Assembly (NCBI GenBank): GCA_021804185.1
Contig: JAJZKL010000114.1
Location: 1-5,217, forward strand
Direction: 5' to 3'
Length of the DNA stretch: 5,217 bases
Origin: Thermoplasmata archaeon
Lineage (GTDB): Archaea; Thermoplasmatota; Thermoplasmata; Thermoplasmatales; Thermoplasmataceae
The translations under genes were made by a program, and so were the position numbers. The notes under the pieces are model-generated. The model was not told the origin of the DNA. It ran no database searches and was given only the letters and a program-made list of their open reading frames with translations. This document shows, in pieces, positions 1 to 5,217 of this stretch (position 1 is the stretch's first letter; the number at the start of each line of letters is the position of its first letter).

Positions 1-698
1 CATGGTATCTTGATTTCAAGGCTTTCTGTTGTCGGTATGGAACCCGTTCCCTTGCAGACCTTGCAAGGTGTAACCGGAATAACTCCTCTCCCATTGCAGG
101 TTTTGCATGTGGTCACTGAAACCATCCTGAAGAAACCCTGCCCCTGCACAACCCTCTGTTGCCCGGTTCCATTGCACGTGGGACATCTTTTAAGTTTCCC
201 GCCTTCCGCCCCCGTGCCTTTGCATTCTTCACAGGGAGCATTTCTTCGGTACTTTACAGTTGTAGAGTTTCCCTCAAATGCATCCCTTAAAGTAATTTTT
301 AAGTCCGTCAGAAGATCAAGGTTTGGTCCGTTGTTGCCGAAACCTCCGAAAAAGCTCTCATTTCCTCCTCCAAAACCAGATCCTCCACCAAATATCCTGT
401 CGAATATGTCTCTCAGGTCACTGAAGTCACCCTGATGAGAGAAATCCTGCCAGGTGAAGTCAGATCTGCCGGAACCGAAATCAACTGATCCAGTCTGGTC
501 GTACATCTTCCTCTTGTTCTCATCAGACAGGACTTCATACGCCTCGCTGATCTCCTTGAATTTTTCTTCTGCCTGTGCCTTATTTTCAGGATTTGCATCA
601 GGATGGTATTTTCTTGCCAGTTGCCTGAATGCCTTCTTTATCTCATCCTGGGATGCTGTTTTCTCCACACCTAGGGTCTGGTAATAATCTTTTGCCAT
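1..698 (-). CDS. dnaJ: DnaJ (Hsp40) co-chaperone, 3' end cut by window edge
   Basis: This is a type I DnaJ, the cytosolic J-protein that delivers unfolded clients to DnaK and stimulates its ATPase. Reading from the ATG at 698-696, 232 codons are open to the left edge without a stop; the family is usually about 370-380 residues, so roughly the last third (client-binding C-terminal domain) is missing. Visible domains: J domain at about residues 4-68 with the catalytic HPD at 32-34; a Gly/Phe-rich region at about 74-125 containing a DIF motif (97-99); then all four zinc-finger repeats of the CxxCxGxG type, with cysteines at 156/159, 172/175, 198/201 and 212/215, enough for two Zn sites. It is the last visible gene of grpE-dnaK-dnaJ, starting 23 nt after the dnaK stop, with a good Shine-Dalgarno motif. 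The start is fixed by the canonical MAKDYY opening. No defect is seen in the visible part. Confidence 0.96.
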   Translation of the reverse strand, partial: MAKDYYQTLGVEKTASQDEIKKAFRQLARKYHPDANPENKAQAEEKFKEISEAYEVLSDENKRKMYDQTGSVDFGSGRSDFTWQDFSHQGDFSDLRDIFDRIFGGGSGFGGGNESFFGGFGNNGPNLDLLTDLKITLRDAFEGNSTTVKYRRNAPCEECKGTGAEGGKLKRCPTCNGTGQQRVVQGQGFFRMVSVTTCKTCNGRGVIPVTPCKVCKGTGSIPTTESLEIKIP

Positions 699-706
699 TA
701 TGCCTG

Positions 707-713
707 TTCCTCA
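707..713 (-). promoter_or_regulatory. Shine-Dalgarno motif for dnaJ
   Basis: On the minus strand the spacer between dnaK and dnaJ contains TGAGGAA (713 to 707), complementary to the 16S anti-SD core, 8 nt before the dnaJ ATG at 698. This supports that start and suggests dnaJ is translated as an internal cistron of the operon mRNA. No TATA box is evident in the 23-nt spacer. Confidence 0.7.
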
Positions 714-721
714 GATCGCGA

Positions 722-2584
722 TTACTTGTCCTTGAAATCAGCGTCAACTACCTTTTCGTCATCCTGTCCCGGATCAGGGCCAGCTTCCTGCCCGGGTTGT
801 TGCTCTGACTGTTGCTCTCCTTCATTTGGGGGAGGAGTCTGGGACTGGTACATCTTCGCTCCAACCTCCTGTATCTGCTTGGAGAGCTTCTCTGAGAGTT
901 CATCTATCCTTGCCAGATCCTTGTCAGAAATTGCTTTCTTCATATCTGCGGCAATGGACTGGATATCCTTTCTGGTTTTCTCGTCGATCTTGTCTCCGGC
1001 ATCGCTGAGGGTTTTCTCAACAGTATAGACCAAAGTTTCTGCAGCATTGACTTTCTCTATCTCTTCCCTTTTCTTTCTGTCTGTTTCGGCAAACTCTTCT
1101 GCCTGTTTCTTCATCTTTTCTATTTCCTCTTTGGAAAGTTTGTTTGATGCTGAGATCGAGATACTCTGGCTCTTCCCGGACCCCTTGTCTGCAGCAGATA
1201 CATTTAGTATTCCGTTGGCGTCAATATCGAATGTAACCTCAATTTGTGGGATTCCCCTCGGGGCCGGAGGTATTCCCATTAAATTGAACATACCAAGGGA
1301 AACATTATCTGCAGCCATTGACCTCTCACCCTGGACTATGTGTATTGTAACTGCAGTTTGCATATCTGCAGCGGTAGTGAATATCTGTGACTTCTTTGTT
1401 GGAATGGTTGTGTTTGCAGGAATAACCGGAGTTGAAACTCCTCCCAGGGTTTCTATGCCAAGTGTAAGAGGTGTTACGTCAAGCAGCACTATATCCTTGA
1501 TATCACCTGACAAAACTGCTCCCTGTATAGCTGCACCAATTGCAACGCACTCCATTGGGTCAACTCCGCCCTCAGCTTTTCTACCGAAAAAGTCTTCAAC
1601 GAACTTTTTCACCATGGGGATCCTGGTAGGTCCTCCAACCAGAATTATCTTCGCAATGTCACTCTTCTGGAGTTTTCCGGCTGATATTGCCTCCTCCAGT
1701 GGATGCTTGCACCTGTCCACTATTGGCCTGATGAGTTCCTCGAATTTTGACCGGGTTAGTGTGTACTGTAAATGCTTCGGTCCGGTTTGATTTGCTGTAA
1801 TGTAGGGAAGGTTGATTTCGGTAGTCATGGTAGTTGACAATTCTATTTTTGCTTTCTCTGCTGCGTCCTTGAGTCTGATATACGCAGATTTGTCCGTTGA
1901 AAGATCCATCCCTTCCTTTTTCTTGAAGTCGTCCACAAGGAACTTTATGATAGCCTCATCCATGTCAGTTCCACCAAGTTTTGTATCTCCAGATGTGGAA
2001 ACGACCTCAAAAACGCCTTCACCGAAGTCCATAATTGTAACATCCAGTGTGCCTCCTCCAAGGTCAAACACAAGTATCTTCAGGCTTTCATTCAGCTTGT
2101 CGATTCCATAGGCCAAAGAAGCAGCCGTTGGCTCGTTTATGATTCTCTTGACATCCAGTCCTGCTATCATCCCGGCATCTTTTGTGGCCTGTCTCTGATT
2201 ATCATTGAAATACGCAGGGACTGTTATAACCGCGTCCTTTACAGGTTCGCCCAGGAAAGCCTCTGCGTCCCTCTTTATTTTCTGCAGAATGAAAGCAGAT
2301 ATCTGCTGGGGGGTGTACTCCTTTCCATATGCCTTGAACTTGAAATCTGTCCCCATTTTCCTTTTTGCTGCATAAATTGTGCCCTCGGGGTTCAGGAGCG
2401 CCTGTCTCCTGGCTGGCTCTCCAACGAGAAGATCACCCTCCTTTGTGAAAGCCACATAACTCGGGAATGATTTTCCCCCGATTGATACGCCTTCCGCACT
2501 GGGAATTATGGTTGGTTTCCCTGATATAACAACAGCTGCAGCCGAATTGCTTGTACCTAAATCTATTCCTATTGTTTTTGCCAT
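722..2584 (-). CDS. dnaK: DnaK (Hsp70) molecular chaperone
   Basis: Cytosolic ATP-driven chaperone that cycles on and off exposed hydrophobic segments with DnaJ and GrpE. The protein is 620 residues, a normal full length. The nucleotide-binding domain spans about 1-363 and carries all three Hsp70 signatures: IDLGTSNS (7-14), the phosphate-2 loop [13 protein letters not shown] (171-183) and [11 protein letters not shown] (313-323); K74 and T201 match the catalytic Lys and Thr of E. coli DnaK by motif context. The interdomain linker is DIVLLD (364-369), followed by the beta substrate-binding domain (about 370-475), the helical lid (about 483-580), a Gln/Pro/Gly-rich disordered tail (581-610) and the conserved end VVDADFKDK. 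Residues 70-100 lack the extra segment that E. coli-type DnaK has here, so it is the short, Firmicute-like form, consistent with the known view that archaeal dnaK came from bacteria by transfer. I chose the ATG at 2584, not the in-frame GTG at 2593, because the Shine-Dalgarno motif fits it and [10 protein letters not shown] is the usual N-terminus. Confidence 0.98.
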   Translation of the reverse strand: MAKTIGIDLGTSNSAAAVVISGKPTIIPSAEGVSIGGKSFPSYVAFTKEGDLLVGEPARRQALLNPEGTIYAAKRKMGTDFKFKAYGKEYTPQQISAFILQKIKRDAEAFLGEPVKDAVITVPAYFNDNQRQATKDAGMIAGLDVKRIINEPTAASLAYGIDKLNESLKILVFDLGGGTLDVTIMDFGEGVFEVVSTSGDTKLGGTDMDEAIIKFLVDDFKKKEGMDLSTDKSAYIRLKDAAEKAKIELSTTMTTEINLPYITANQTGPKHLQYTLTRSKFEELIRPIVDRCKHPLEEAISAGKLQKSDIAKIILVGGPTRIPMVKKFVEDFFGRKAEGGVDPMECVAIGAAIQGAVLSGDIKDIVLLDVTPLTLGIETLGGVSTPVIPANTTIPTKKSQIFTTAADMQTAVTIHIVQGERSMAADNVSLGMFNLMGIPPAPRGIPQIEVTFDIDANGILNVSAADKGSGKSQSISISASNKLSKEEIEKMKKQAEEFAETDRKKREEIEKVNAAETLVYTVEKTLSDAGDKIDEKTRKDIQSIAADMKKAISDKDLARIDELSEKLSKQIQEVGAKMYQSQTPPPNEGEQQSEQQPGQEAGPDPGQDDEKVVDADFKDK

Positions 2585-2589
2585 AAAAA

Positions 2590-2595
2590 TCACCT
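2590..2595 (-). promoter_or_regulatory. Shine-Dalgarno motif for dnaK, overlapping grpE stop
   Basis: Minus-strand AGGTGA (2595 to 2590) is a strong match to the archaeal anti-SD and lies 5 nt before the ATG at 2584. Its last three bases are the TGA stop of grpE, so ribosomes ending grpE sit on the dnaK initiation site. This decides the dnaK start: the GTG at 2593-2591 is itself part of this motif. Confidence 0.75.
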
Positions 2596-3126
2596 TTTTC
2601 CAACTATCACTTTTGATGTCCTCAACACTTCATCATTTAACTTGTATCCCTTCTGTATCTCTTCATAGACTATTCCATTTTCGCCTTGATCTGTAACGGC
2701 AAGAGCCTCATGAAGATAGGGATCGAATTTCTGCCCTTTTGCATTTATTGGAACGAGTCCGTAGGAGGAAAGTATCCTGCCAAGCTGATCTCTCAGCGGA
2801 GCAAGAAATGCCCTCTGTTCCTGGCTGATATTTGCAGAATCAAGAGAATCCATGAAAGGAAGGAGGTTCTTCACCATGTCCCGGTTTGAGGTTTTAATGG
2901 CATAGTTCAACTCCCTCTCCTTTGCCTTCAGGTAATTCTCCATTTCTGCCCTTTGTCTAATGTAACTGTCTTTTATATTCTTTATCTCGTCCTTAAGATC
3001 AACATTTTCCTTTTCAAGTCTTCGTGCTTCCCTGTAATACTGTGTCATAGTCCTGATCCTGCTTTTTTCCAACTCGTAAGTTATGGTGTTATTGTAGATA
3101 TTCTTATTTTTTGTTTCAGAAGACAT
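2590..3126 (-). CDS. grpE: GrpE nucleotide-exchange factor for DnaK
   Basis: GrpE acts as a dimer in the cytosol, opening the DnaK nucleotide-binding domain to release ADP. The 178-residue protein is of usual length. A long charged helix likely to form the dimeric coiled coil covers about residues 15-80 (it includes the GrpE-like [16 protein letters not shown] at 57-72), followed by the helical-bundle region (81-120) and the C-terminal beta head (about 122-178). The head has the family pattern [20 protein letters not shown] (123-142) and the end signature [20 protein letters not shown] (155-174). The residues before about 15 are polar and Asn/Lys-rich, probably disordered. It is first in the operon; a TATA box centred 25-26 nt upstream of the ATG and no Shine-Dalgarno motif imply a leaderless message. 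The stop lies 5 nt from the dnaK start, suggesting translational coupling. GrpE is not general in archaea and is expected only where bacterial-type DnaK is present. Confidence 0.96.
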   Translation of the reverse strand: MSSETKNKNIYNNTITYELEKSRIRTMTQYYREARRLEKENVDLKDEIKNIKDSYIRQRAEMENYLKAKERELNYAIKTSNRDMVKNLLPFMDSLDSANISQEQRAFLAPLRDQLGRILSSYGLVPINAKGQKFDPYLHEALAVTDQGENGIVYEEIQKGYKLNDEVLRTSKVIVGKR

Positions 3127-3138
3127 TTACAAGTAAAT
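3125..3138. repeat. 14-bp inverted repeat over the grpE start, candidate operator
   Basis: The sequence ATTTAC-AA-GTAAAT is a perfect inverted repeat with 6-bp arms and a 2-bp centre. It ends inside the grpE ATG (bases 3126 and 3125 are its A and T), so it covers the expected transcription start of a leaderless mRNA. A protein bound here would block initiation. The position, directly downstream of the TATA box of a heat-shock operon, is typical for an archaeal repressor site. No copy of either arm occurs in the other promoter spacer (4450-4653). No regulator gene is visible in the window, and function is inference only. Confidence 0.45.
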
Positions 3139-3147
3139 TTGTTCTTC

Positions 3148-3155
3148 TATATAAA
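3148..3155 (-). promoter_or_regulatory. TATA box of the grpE-dnaK-dnaJ operon
   Basis: Minus-strand TTTATATA (3155 to 3148) is a near-ideal archaeal TATA box. Its centre is 25-26 nt upstream of the first base of the grpE ATG at 3126, so the predicted start of transcription coincides with the start codon (leaderless mRNA). The bases upstream (GTCAAG) are only a weak TFB-recognition element. The box sits in a spacer of just 42 bp after the methyltransferase gene, so the chaperone operon has its own promoter rather than relying on read-through from rpo11. Confidence 0.72.
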
Positions 3156-3168
3156 CTTGACTAATATT

Positions 3169-4143
3169 TCACTTTAATCTCCTTAATGATATAAAGTGTC
3201 TCGTCAATGATTTATGCTGTCTAACGGCTGTCCGGCTGACAATTTTGAATAATCCTTCGGAGTATTTCAGCATCCCGGTATCAGAAATTACAACCGCACA
3301 GTATGCATCATTTTTCAGCAAATCGTGAAATTTAATGAATGCTTTCTCATAAAGCTCTTCGATGCCGTAATTTGCTATCTCAGCACTTCTTCCATATGGG
3401 AGATCGGTTGCAATGCCGTCATAGGAACCGTCAGGTCCCAGCTTGAAGAAATCTCCGTGAATAATGCGTGAATTCCTGATTTTCATGTACTTCAGGTTCA
3501 ATCGTGAACCTAATACCATGTTAAGGGAAGCATCATTTCCAACAGACTTTCTTCCGGTCAACGATGCCTCAATTAGAATACCGCCTGTTCCACAGAATGG
3601 ATCGATAACGAGTCCTCCAGTTGGAACTCTTGTCAGGTTAACCAGGAAACGCGCATATTTGGGGTGAAGTGAAACCGGGGAGAAAAATGGCCTCATTGGA
3701 GCCCTTCTCATTTCAAACTCTCTGACAGGTCTCTCGTATTGAACAAGACAGAGGTACCAGGCTCCTGAATGTATTATTCTGACAAGGAAATCCGGATCTT
3801 TGAATGAAACTCTCCCCTTACCATTGAGTAAATCACCAAGGAAAGGTTCAACCGTCTGGTCGTGGCATTTCCCGGAATCCCAGAATCTAACAAAGAACTT
3901 TCCTGCAGGAAGTTCGAATCCCCTGAATTTTCCGGGCTCATCAGCTACCATCAGCACTCTCGAGACCCTGTTAACAAATGCGCAAATCCCAATGTGTACA
4001 GGATTACCAGTTATGAGGCAGAAGTAAGGGTTGTCTTCAACAATCTCAAAATCATGGAAGGTACTTTTCACGGATTCAAGTTCATTTAAGAACGCAGAGC
4101 TGTTTTCTCTGCTTTTCTCAATAAGAAAAAGGTTATTCTCCAT
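3169..4143 (-). CDS. trmG10: THUMP-domain tRNA guanine-N2 methyltransferase, probably TrmG10 type
   Basis: Probably the archaeal SAM-dependent enzyme that methylates N2 of guanosine 10 in tRNA (m2G/m22G). The 324-residue length fits this family (COG1041). The N-terminal half (about 1-145) should hold the NTD and THUMP tRNA-binding domain, which I assign by position and family because it is poorly conserved. The linker ARRxPMRPFFSP-SLHPKYAR pattern (146-165) is characteristic of TrmG10. The Rossmann methyltransferase follows: motif I DPFCGTGGILIEA (181-193), acidic loop GND (202-204), GDFF (230-233) and the catalytic motif IV DLPYGRS (247-253), a variant of the D/N-PPY motif with Leu in the second position. 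It begins with ATG immediately after the TAG of rpo11 and has no well-placed Shine-Dalgarno motif (AGGA lies at -20 to -17), so it probably depends on coupled translation. Alternatives are related Trm11/Trm14-type enzymes; the overall class is secure, the exact target less so. Confidence 0.85.
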   Translation of the reverse strand: MENNLFLIEKSRENSSAFLNELESVKSTFHDFEIVEDNPYFCLITGNPVHIGICAFVNRVSRVLMVADEPGKFRGFELPAGKFFVRFWDSGKCHDQTVEPFLGDLLNGKGRVSFKDPDFLVRIIHSGAWYLCLVQYERPVREFEMRRAPMRPFFSPVSLHPKYARFLVNLTRVPTGGLVIDPFCGTGGILIEASLTGRKSVGNDASLNMVLGSRLNLKYMKIRNSRIIHGDFFKLGPDGSYDGIATDLPYGRSAEIANYGIEELYEKAFIKFHDLLKNDAYCAVVISDTGMLKYSEGLFKIVSRTAVRQHKSLTRHFISLRRLK

Positions 4144-4449
4144 CTAATTCTTTTGGTTTTCCTGAGATTTTTTAATTTCCTTTGCAAGATCGGCATCCAG
4201 GTTTTCATATATCTTGCTCAGTTTTTTGATAGATCTTTTAACTGCCGCCTGTGGTTTTCCAGTTTTTACCTTAACATAAATTTTCGGATTATCGATAATG
4301 GGGTGCTTTATGTAATATCTTGCCTCTTCCACCTGTTCATCACGTATAAGTTCATCTGCAAGCGGTCTCAAAATAGTGTTGTCATAATTTATCATTTCCA
4401 TTGTTATGCTGTTCTTTTCCTTTGACACTACTTTCAGTTTGGAATCCAT
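4144..4449 (-). CDS. rpo11: DNA-directed RNA polymerase subunit Rpo11 (subunit L)
   Basis: Small archaeal RNA polymerase subunit, counterpart of eukaryotic Rpb11 and AC19; it pairs with Rpo3 to form the platform on which the enzyme assembles. With the start chosen here it has 101 residues, close to the usual 90-100. The family pattern is clear: a first strand (LKVVSKEKNSITMEM), the DNTILRPLADELIRDEQVE helix, then YYIKHPIIDNPKIYVKVKTGKP and a long amphipathic C-terminal helix with a Lys/Glu/Gln-rich tail. The reading frame stays open upstream to an ATG at 4515, but the extra 22 residues match nothing in the family, and an archaeal TATA box lies inside them. That box is centred about 27 nt before the ATG at 4449, exactly right for a leaderless mRNA starting there. 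The gene ends TAG directly against the ATG of the tRNA methyltransferase gene. Confidence 0.92.
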   Translation of the reverse strand: MDSKLKVVSKEKNSITMEMINYDNTILRPLADELIRDEQVEEARYYIKHPIIDNPKIYVKVKTGKPQAAVKRSIKKLSKIYENLDADLAKEIKKSQENQKN

Positions 4450-4471
4450 ATGAAGAGGATATTGGATATGC

Positions 4472-4485
4472 ATATTTATTCTTTT
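4472..4485 (-). promoter_or_regulatory. BRE/TATA promoter of rpo11-trmG10
   Basis: On the minus strand an A-rich TFB-recognition-like element AAAAG (4485 to 4481) leads into AATAAATAT (4480 to 4472), a good archaeal TATA box. Its centre is about 27 nt upstream of the ATG at 4449, predicting transcription starting at or next to that codon. The absence of a purine-rich Shine-Dalgarno motif between box and ATG agrees with a leaderless message. Further upstream (4488-4498) is a small inverted repeat GGAAC-C-GTTCC. Confidence 0.65.
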
Positions 4486-4511
4486 ATGGAACCGTTCCGG
4501 AAAATTCCGTA

Positions 4512-4541
4512 TCAAAACTTAAAGAAGCACCAGTCAAAACT
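4512..4541. repeat. 8-bp direct repeat, two copies 22 bp apart
   Basis: TCAAAACT occurs at 4512-4519 and 4534-4541. The 22-bp offset is about two helical turns, so both copies face the same side of the DNA, as paired regulator sites often do. The second copy overlaps the loop and right arm of the hairpin at 4529-4544. The repeat lies between two divergent promoters; whether it is functional is unknown, and in AT-rich DNA it could be chance. Confidence 0.4.
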
Positions 4542-4548
4542 GGTTTTT
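4529..4548 (+). other. Hairpin followed by T-run in the divergent spacer
   Basis: ACCAGT (4529-4534), loop CAAA and ACTGGT (4539-4544) form a perfect 6-bp stem, directly followed by T to 4548. Outer bases TCAAAA (4512-4517) and TTTTGA (4545-4550) are also complementary. It resembles an intrinsic terminator on the plus strand, but no plus-strand gene lies upstream; the genes to its left run the other way. It could stop antisense transcription from the left, serve as an operator dyad, or be accidental. Apart from this, the repeat overlapping it, GAAC words and the two promoters, I see nothing in 4450-4653. Confidence 0.45.
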
Positions 4549-4613
4549 GAAAGGGCAGCCACAGTGCGTGATACTTGAACAAACCGAACCATTGAACCTC
4601 ATATCCAGGAACG

Positions 4614-4628
4614 GAATAAATTAATAAG
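4614..4628 (+). promoter_or_regulatory. Putative TATA region of the DUF998 gene
   Basis: GAATAAATTAATAAG (4614-4628) is an AT-rich archaeal TATA-like region. Depending on which 8 bases TBP uses, its centre is about 30-36 nt before the ATG at 4654, predicting a leader of roughly 0-10 nt. A GGAG at 4647-4650 could act as a Shine-Dalgarno motif, though only 3 nt separate it from the ATG. The opening GAATAAAT is identical to the start of the rpo11 box, and GGAACGG (4608-4614) abuts it. Confidence 0.5.
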
Positions 4629-4653
4629 GGTCCCAGACCATACATCGGAGAAA

Positions 4654-5217
4654 ATGACAAAAAAACTTACAGTTGCATACTTTGGAATTGCGGCTATGAT
4701 TGCCGCATGGCTGACCATTTTTCTTTCTGCTGCACTAAATCCGTGGTTCAGGTTTACCGGTAATGCCCTAAGCGATCTTGGAGGAGGCAACCTCATAATG
4801 AACGGCCATCCGGCCCCGACAGACCCTTTTGTCTACAATGTGGGGCTCATGGTTACCGGGGTGCTTATAGCCATTTTTTCAGTATCAGTTATTCTCAAGG
4901 CCAGAAATAAGCTTGAGATAATGGGTTCATCCTTCTTCATGATTTCAGGACTGTTTCTTGCACTGATTGGAATTTATCACGAGGGAACTTATCCTCACGA
5001 TTTTGTATCTATATGGTTCTTCATATTGAGCTCCATTTCCTACGCCGCAATAGCCTTATCACTGATTATCGGAAGATTCAGGGGAAGTGGAACCATTTTA
5101 GCTGTGTTGCTTATTGCCTCATGGATTGCCTTTGCAGTCGTCCCATGGGGTTCAGTTGCAGAGGATGAAATGTTCGGAGTTGCAGTCATAGATATTTTTG
5201 TCATTTTCTCCGATGTA
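4654..5217 (+). CDS. DUF998-family multi-pass membrane protein, 3' end cut by window edge
   Basis: Cytoplasmic-membrane protein of unknown biochemical role. The frame is open for 188 codons from the ATG to the right edge with no stop. Hydrophobic segments that look membrane-spanning lie at about residues 6-28, 60-82, 89-108, 117-140, 146-164 and from 173 to the edge. The DUF998 assignment rests on the pattern NPWFRFTGNALSDLG (29-43) after the first helix and on the YHEG-YPHDFVS segment (108-119) with conserved-looking His, Glu and Asp residues before the fourth helix. There is no separate cleavable signal peptide; the first helix is probably a signal anchor. The start has a TATA-like region and GGAG upstream, and KK residues precede the first helix, suggesting the N-terminus is inside. 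It is transcribed divergently from rpo11 and shows no functional link to the neighbours. The family call is by remembered pattern, so less certain than for the chaperones. Confidence 0.78.
   Translation, partial: MTKKLTVAYFGIAAMIAAWLTIFLSAALNPWFRFTGNALSDLGGGNLIMNGHPAPTDPFVYNVGLMVTGVLIAIFSVSVILKARNKLEIMGSSFFMISGLFLALIGIYHEGTYPHDFVSIWFFILSSISYAAIALSLIIGRFRGSGTILAVLLIASWIAFAVVPWGSVAEDEMFGVAVIDIFVIFSDV

Noticed and set aside
715..722. ATCGCGAT palindrome at the dnaK stop
   Set aside because: An 8-bp palindrome is expected by chance several times in a window this size, and no promoter or T-run accompanies it.
1047..1790. A 247-codon open frame on the plus strand opposite dnaK
   Set aside because: It lies wholly antisense to a clearly real Hsp70 gene and its translation resembles no family. 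Long antisense frames in dnaK/hsp70 genes are a known by-product of codon bias. The same applies to the plus-strand frames at 10-435, 454-684, 726-1028 and 1812-2111.
2585..2593. GTG start for dnaK adding three residues
   Set aside because: The GTG is part of the Shine-Dalgarno motif serving the ATG at 2584, and [10 protein letters not shown] is the normal DnaK opening.
3127..3168. Terminator for rpo11-trmG10 in the spacer before grpE
   Set aside because: No run of five or more T residues and no stable hairpin is visible on the minus strand here, so I cannot support a terminator; read-through into grpE is possible.
4450..4515. N-terminal extension of rpo11 to the ATG at 4515
   Set aside because: The extra residues match nothing in the Rpo11 family and the promoter TATA box lies within them.
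4599..4796. 65-codon minus-strand frame
   Set aside because: It overlaps the DUF998 start and its promoter on the opposite strand, has no recognisable features, and the plus-strand frame gives a coherent membrane protein.
1..5217. CRISPR array, tRNA or rRNA gene, insertion sequence, defence or toxin-antitoxin system
   Set aside because: I looked on both strands and saw no spaced repeats, cloverleaf, rRNA-like stretch, transposase or paired small genes; the window is almost fully occupied by housekeeping genes.

Overview
The window looks like a piece of an archaeal chromosome, most likely from the Thermoplasmatales or a close relative. Four observations support this. An archaeal RNA polymerase subunit (Rpo11) and an archaeal TrmG10-type tRNA methyltransferase lie beside a bacterial-type grpE-dnaK-dnaJ operon, a combination known from Thermoplasma and relatives. 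The first cistrons have archaeal TATA boxes placed 25-28 nt upstream of the start codon, as in leaderless transcripts. Internal cistrons carry Shine-Dalgarno motifs instead. The DnaK protein closely resembles Thermoplasma DnaK as I remember it; I could not run an alignment.

Layout, by transcription unit. (1) Minus strand, 3126 down to 1: grpE, dnaK and dnaJ, a complete Hsp70 chaperone operon except that dnaJ is cut by the left edge after 232 codons. It has its own TATA box in a 42-bp spacer, and a 14-bp inverted repeat overlaps the grpE start codon. (2) Minus strand, 4449 down to 3169: rpo11 (RNA polymerase subunit L) followed with zero spacing by a THUMP/methyltransferase gene, probably trmG10 (tRNA guanine-10 N2-methylation). 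(3) A 204-bp divergent spacer (4450-4653) holding two promoters, a hairpin with a T-run, an 8-bp direct repeat and a cluster of GAAC words. (4) Plus strand, 4654 to the right edge: a partial DUF998-type multi-pass membrane protein.

How the genes work together: GrpE exchanges nucleotide on DnaK, and DnaJ delivers substrate and triggers ATP hydrolysis. All three are encoded in order in one tight unit (gaps of 5 and 23 nt), so they are probably made together. rpo11 and trmG10 form a separate information-processing unit (transcription plus tRNA modification). The DUF998 gene has no visible functional link to its neighbours.

I find no tRNA, rRNA, CRISPR, insertion sequence or defence system, and no evidence of a novel multi-gene system. 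The most interesting material is regulatory: the palindrome at the chaperone operon start and the structured divergent spacer.
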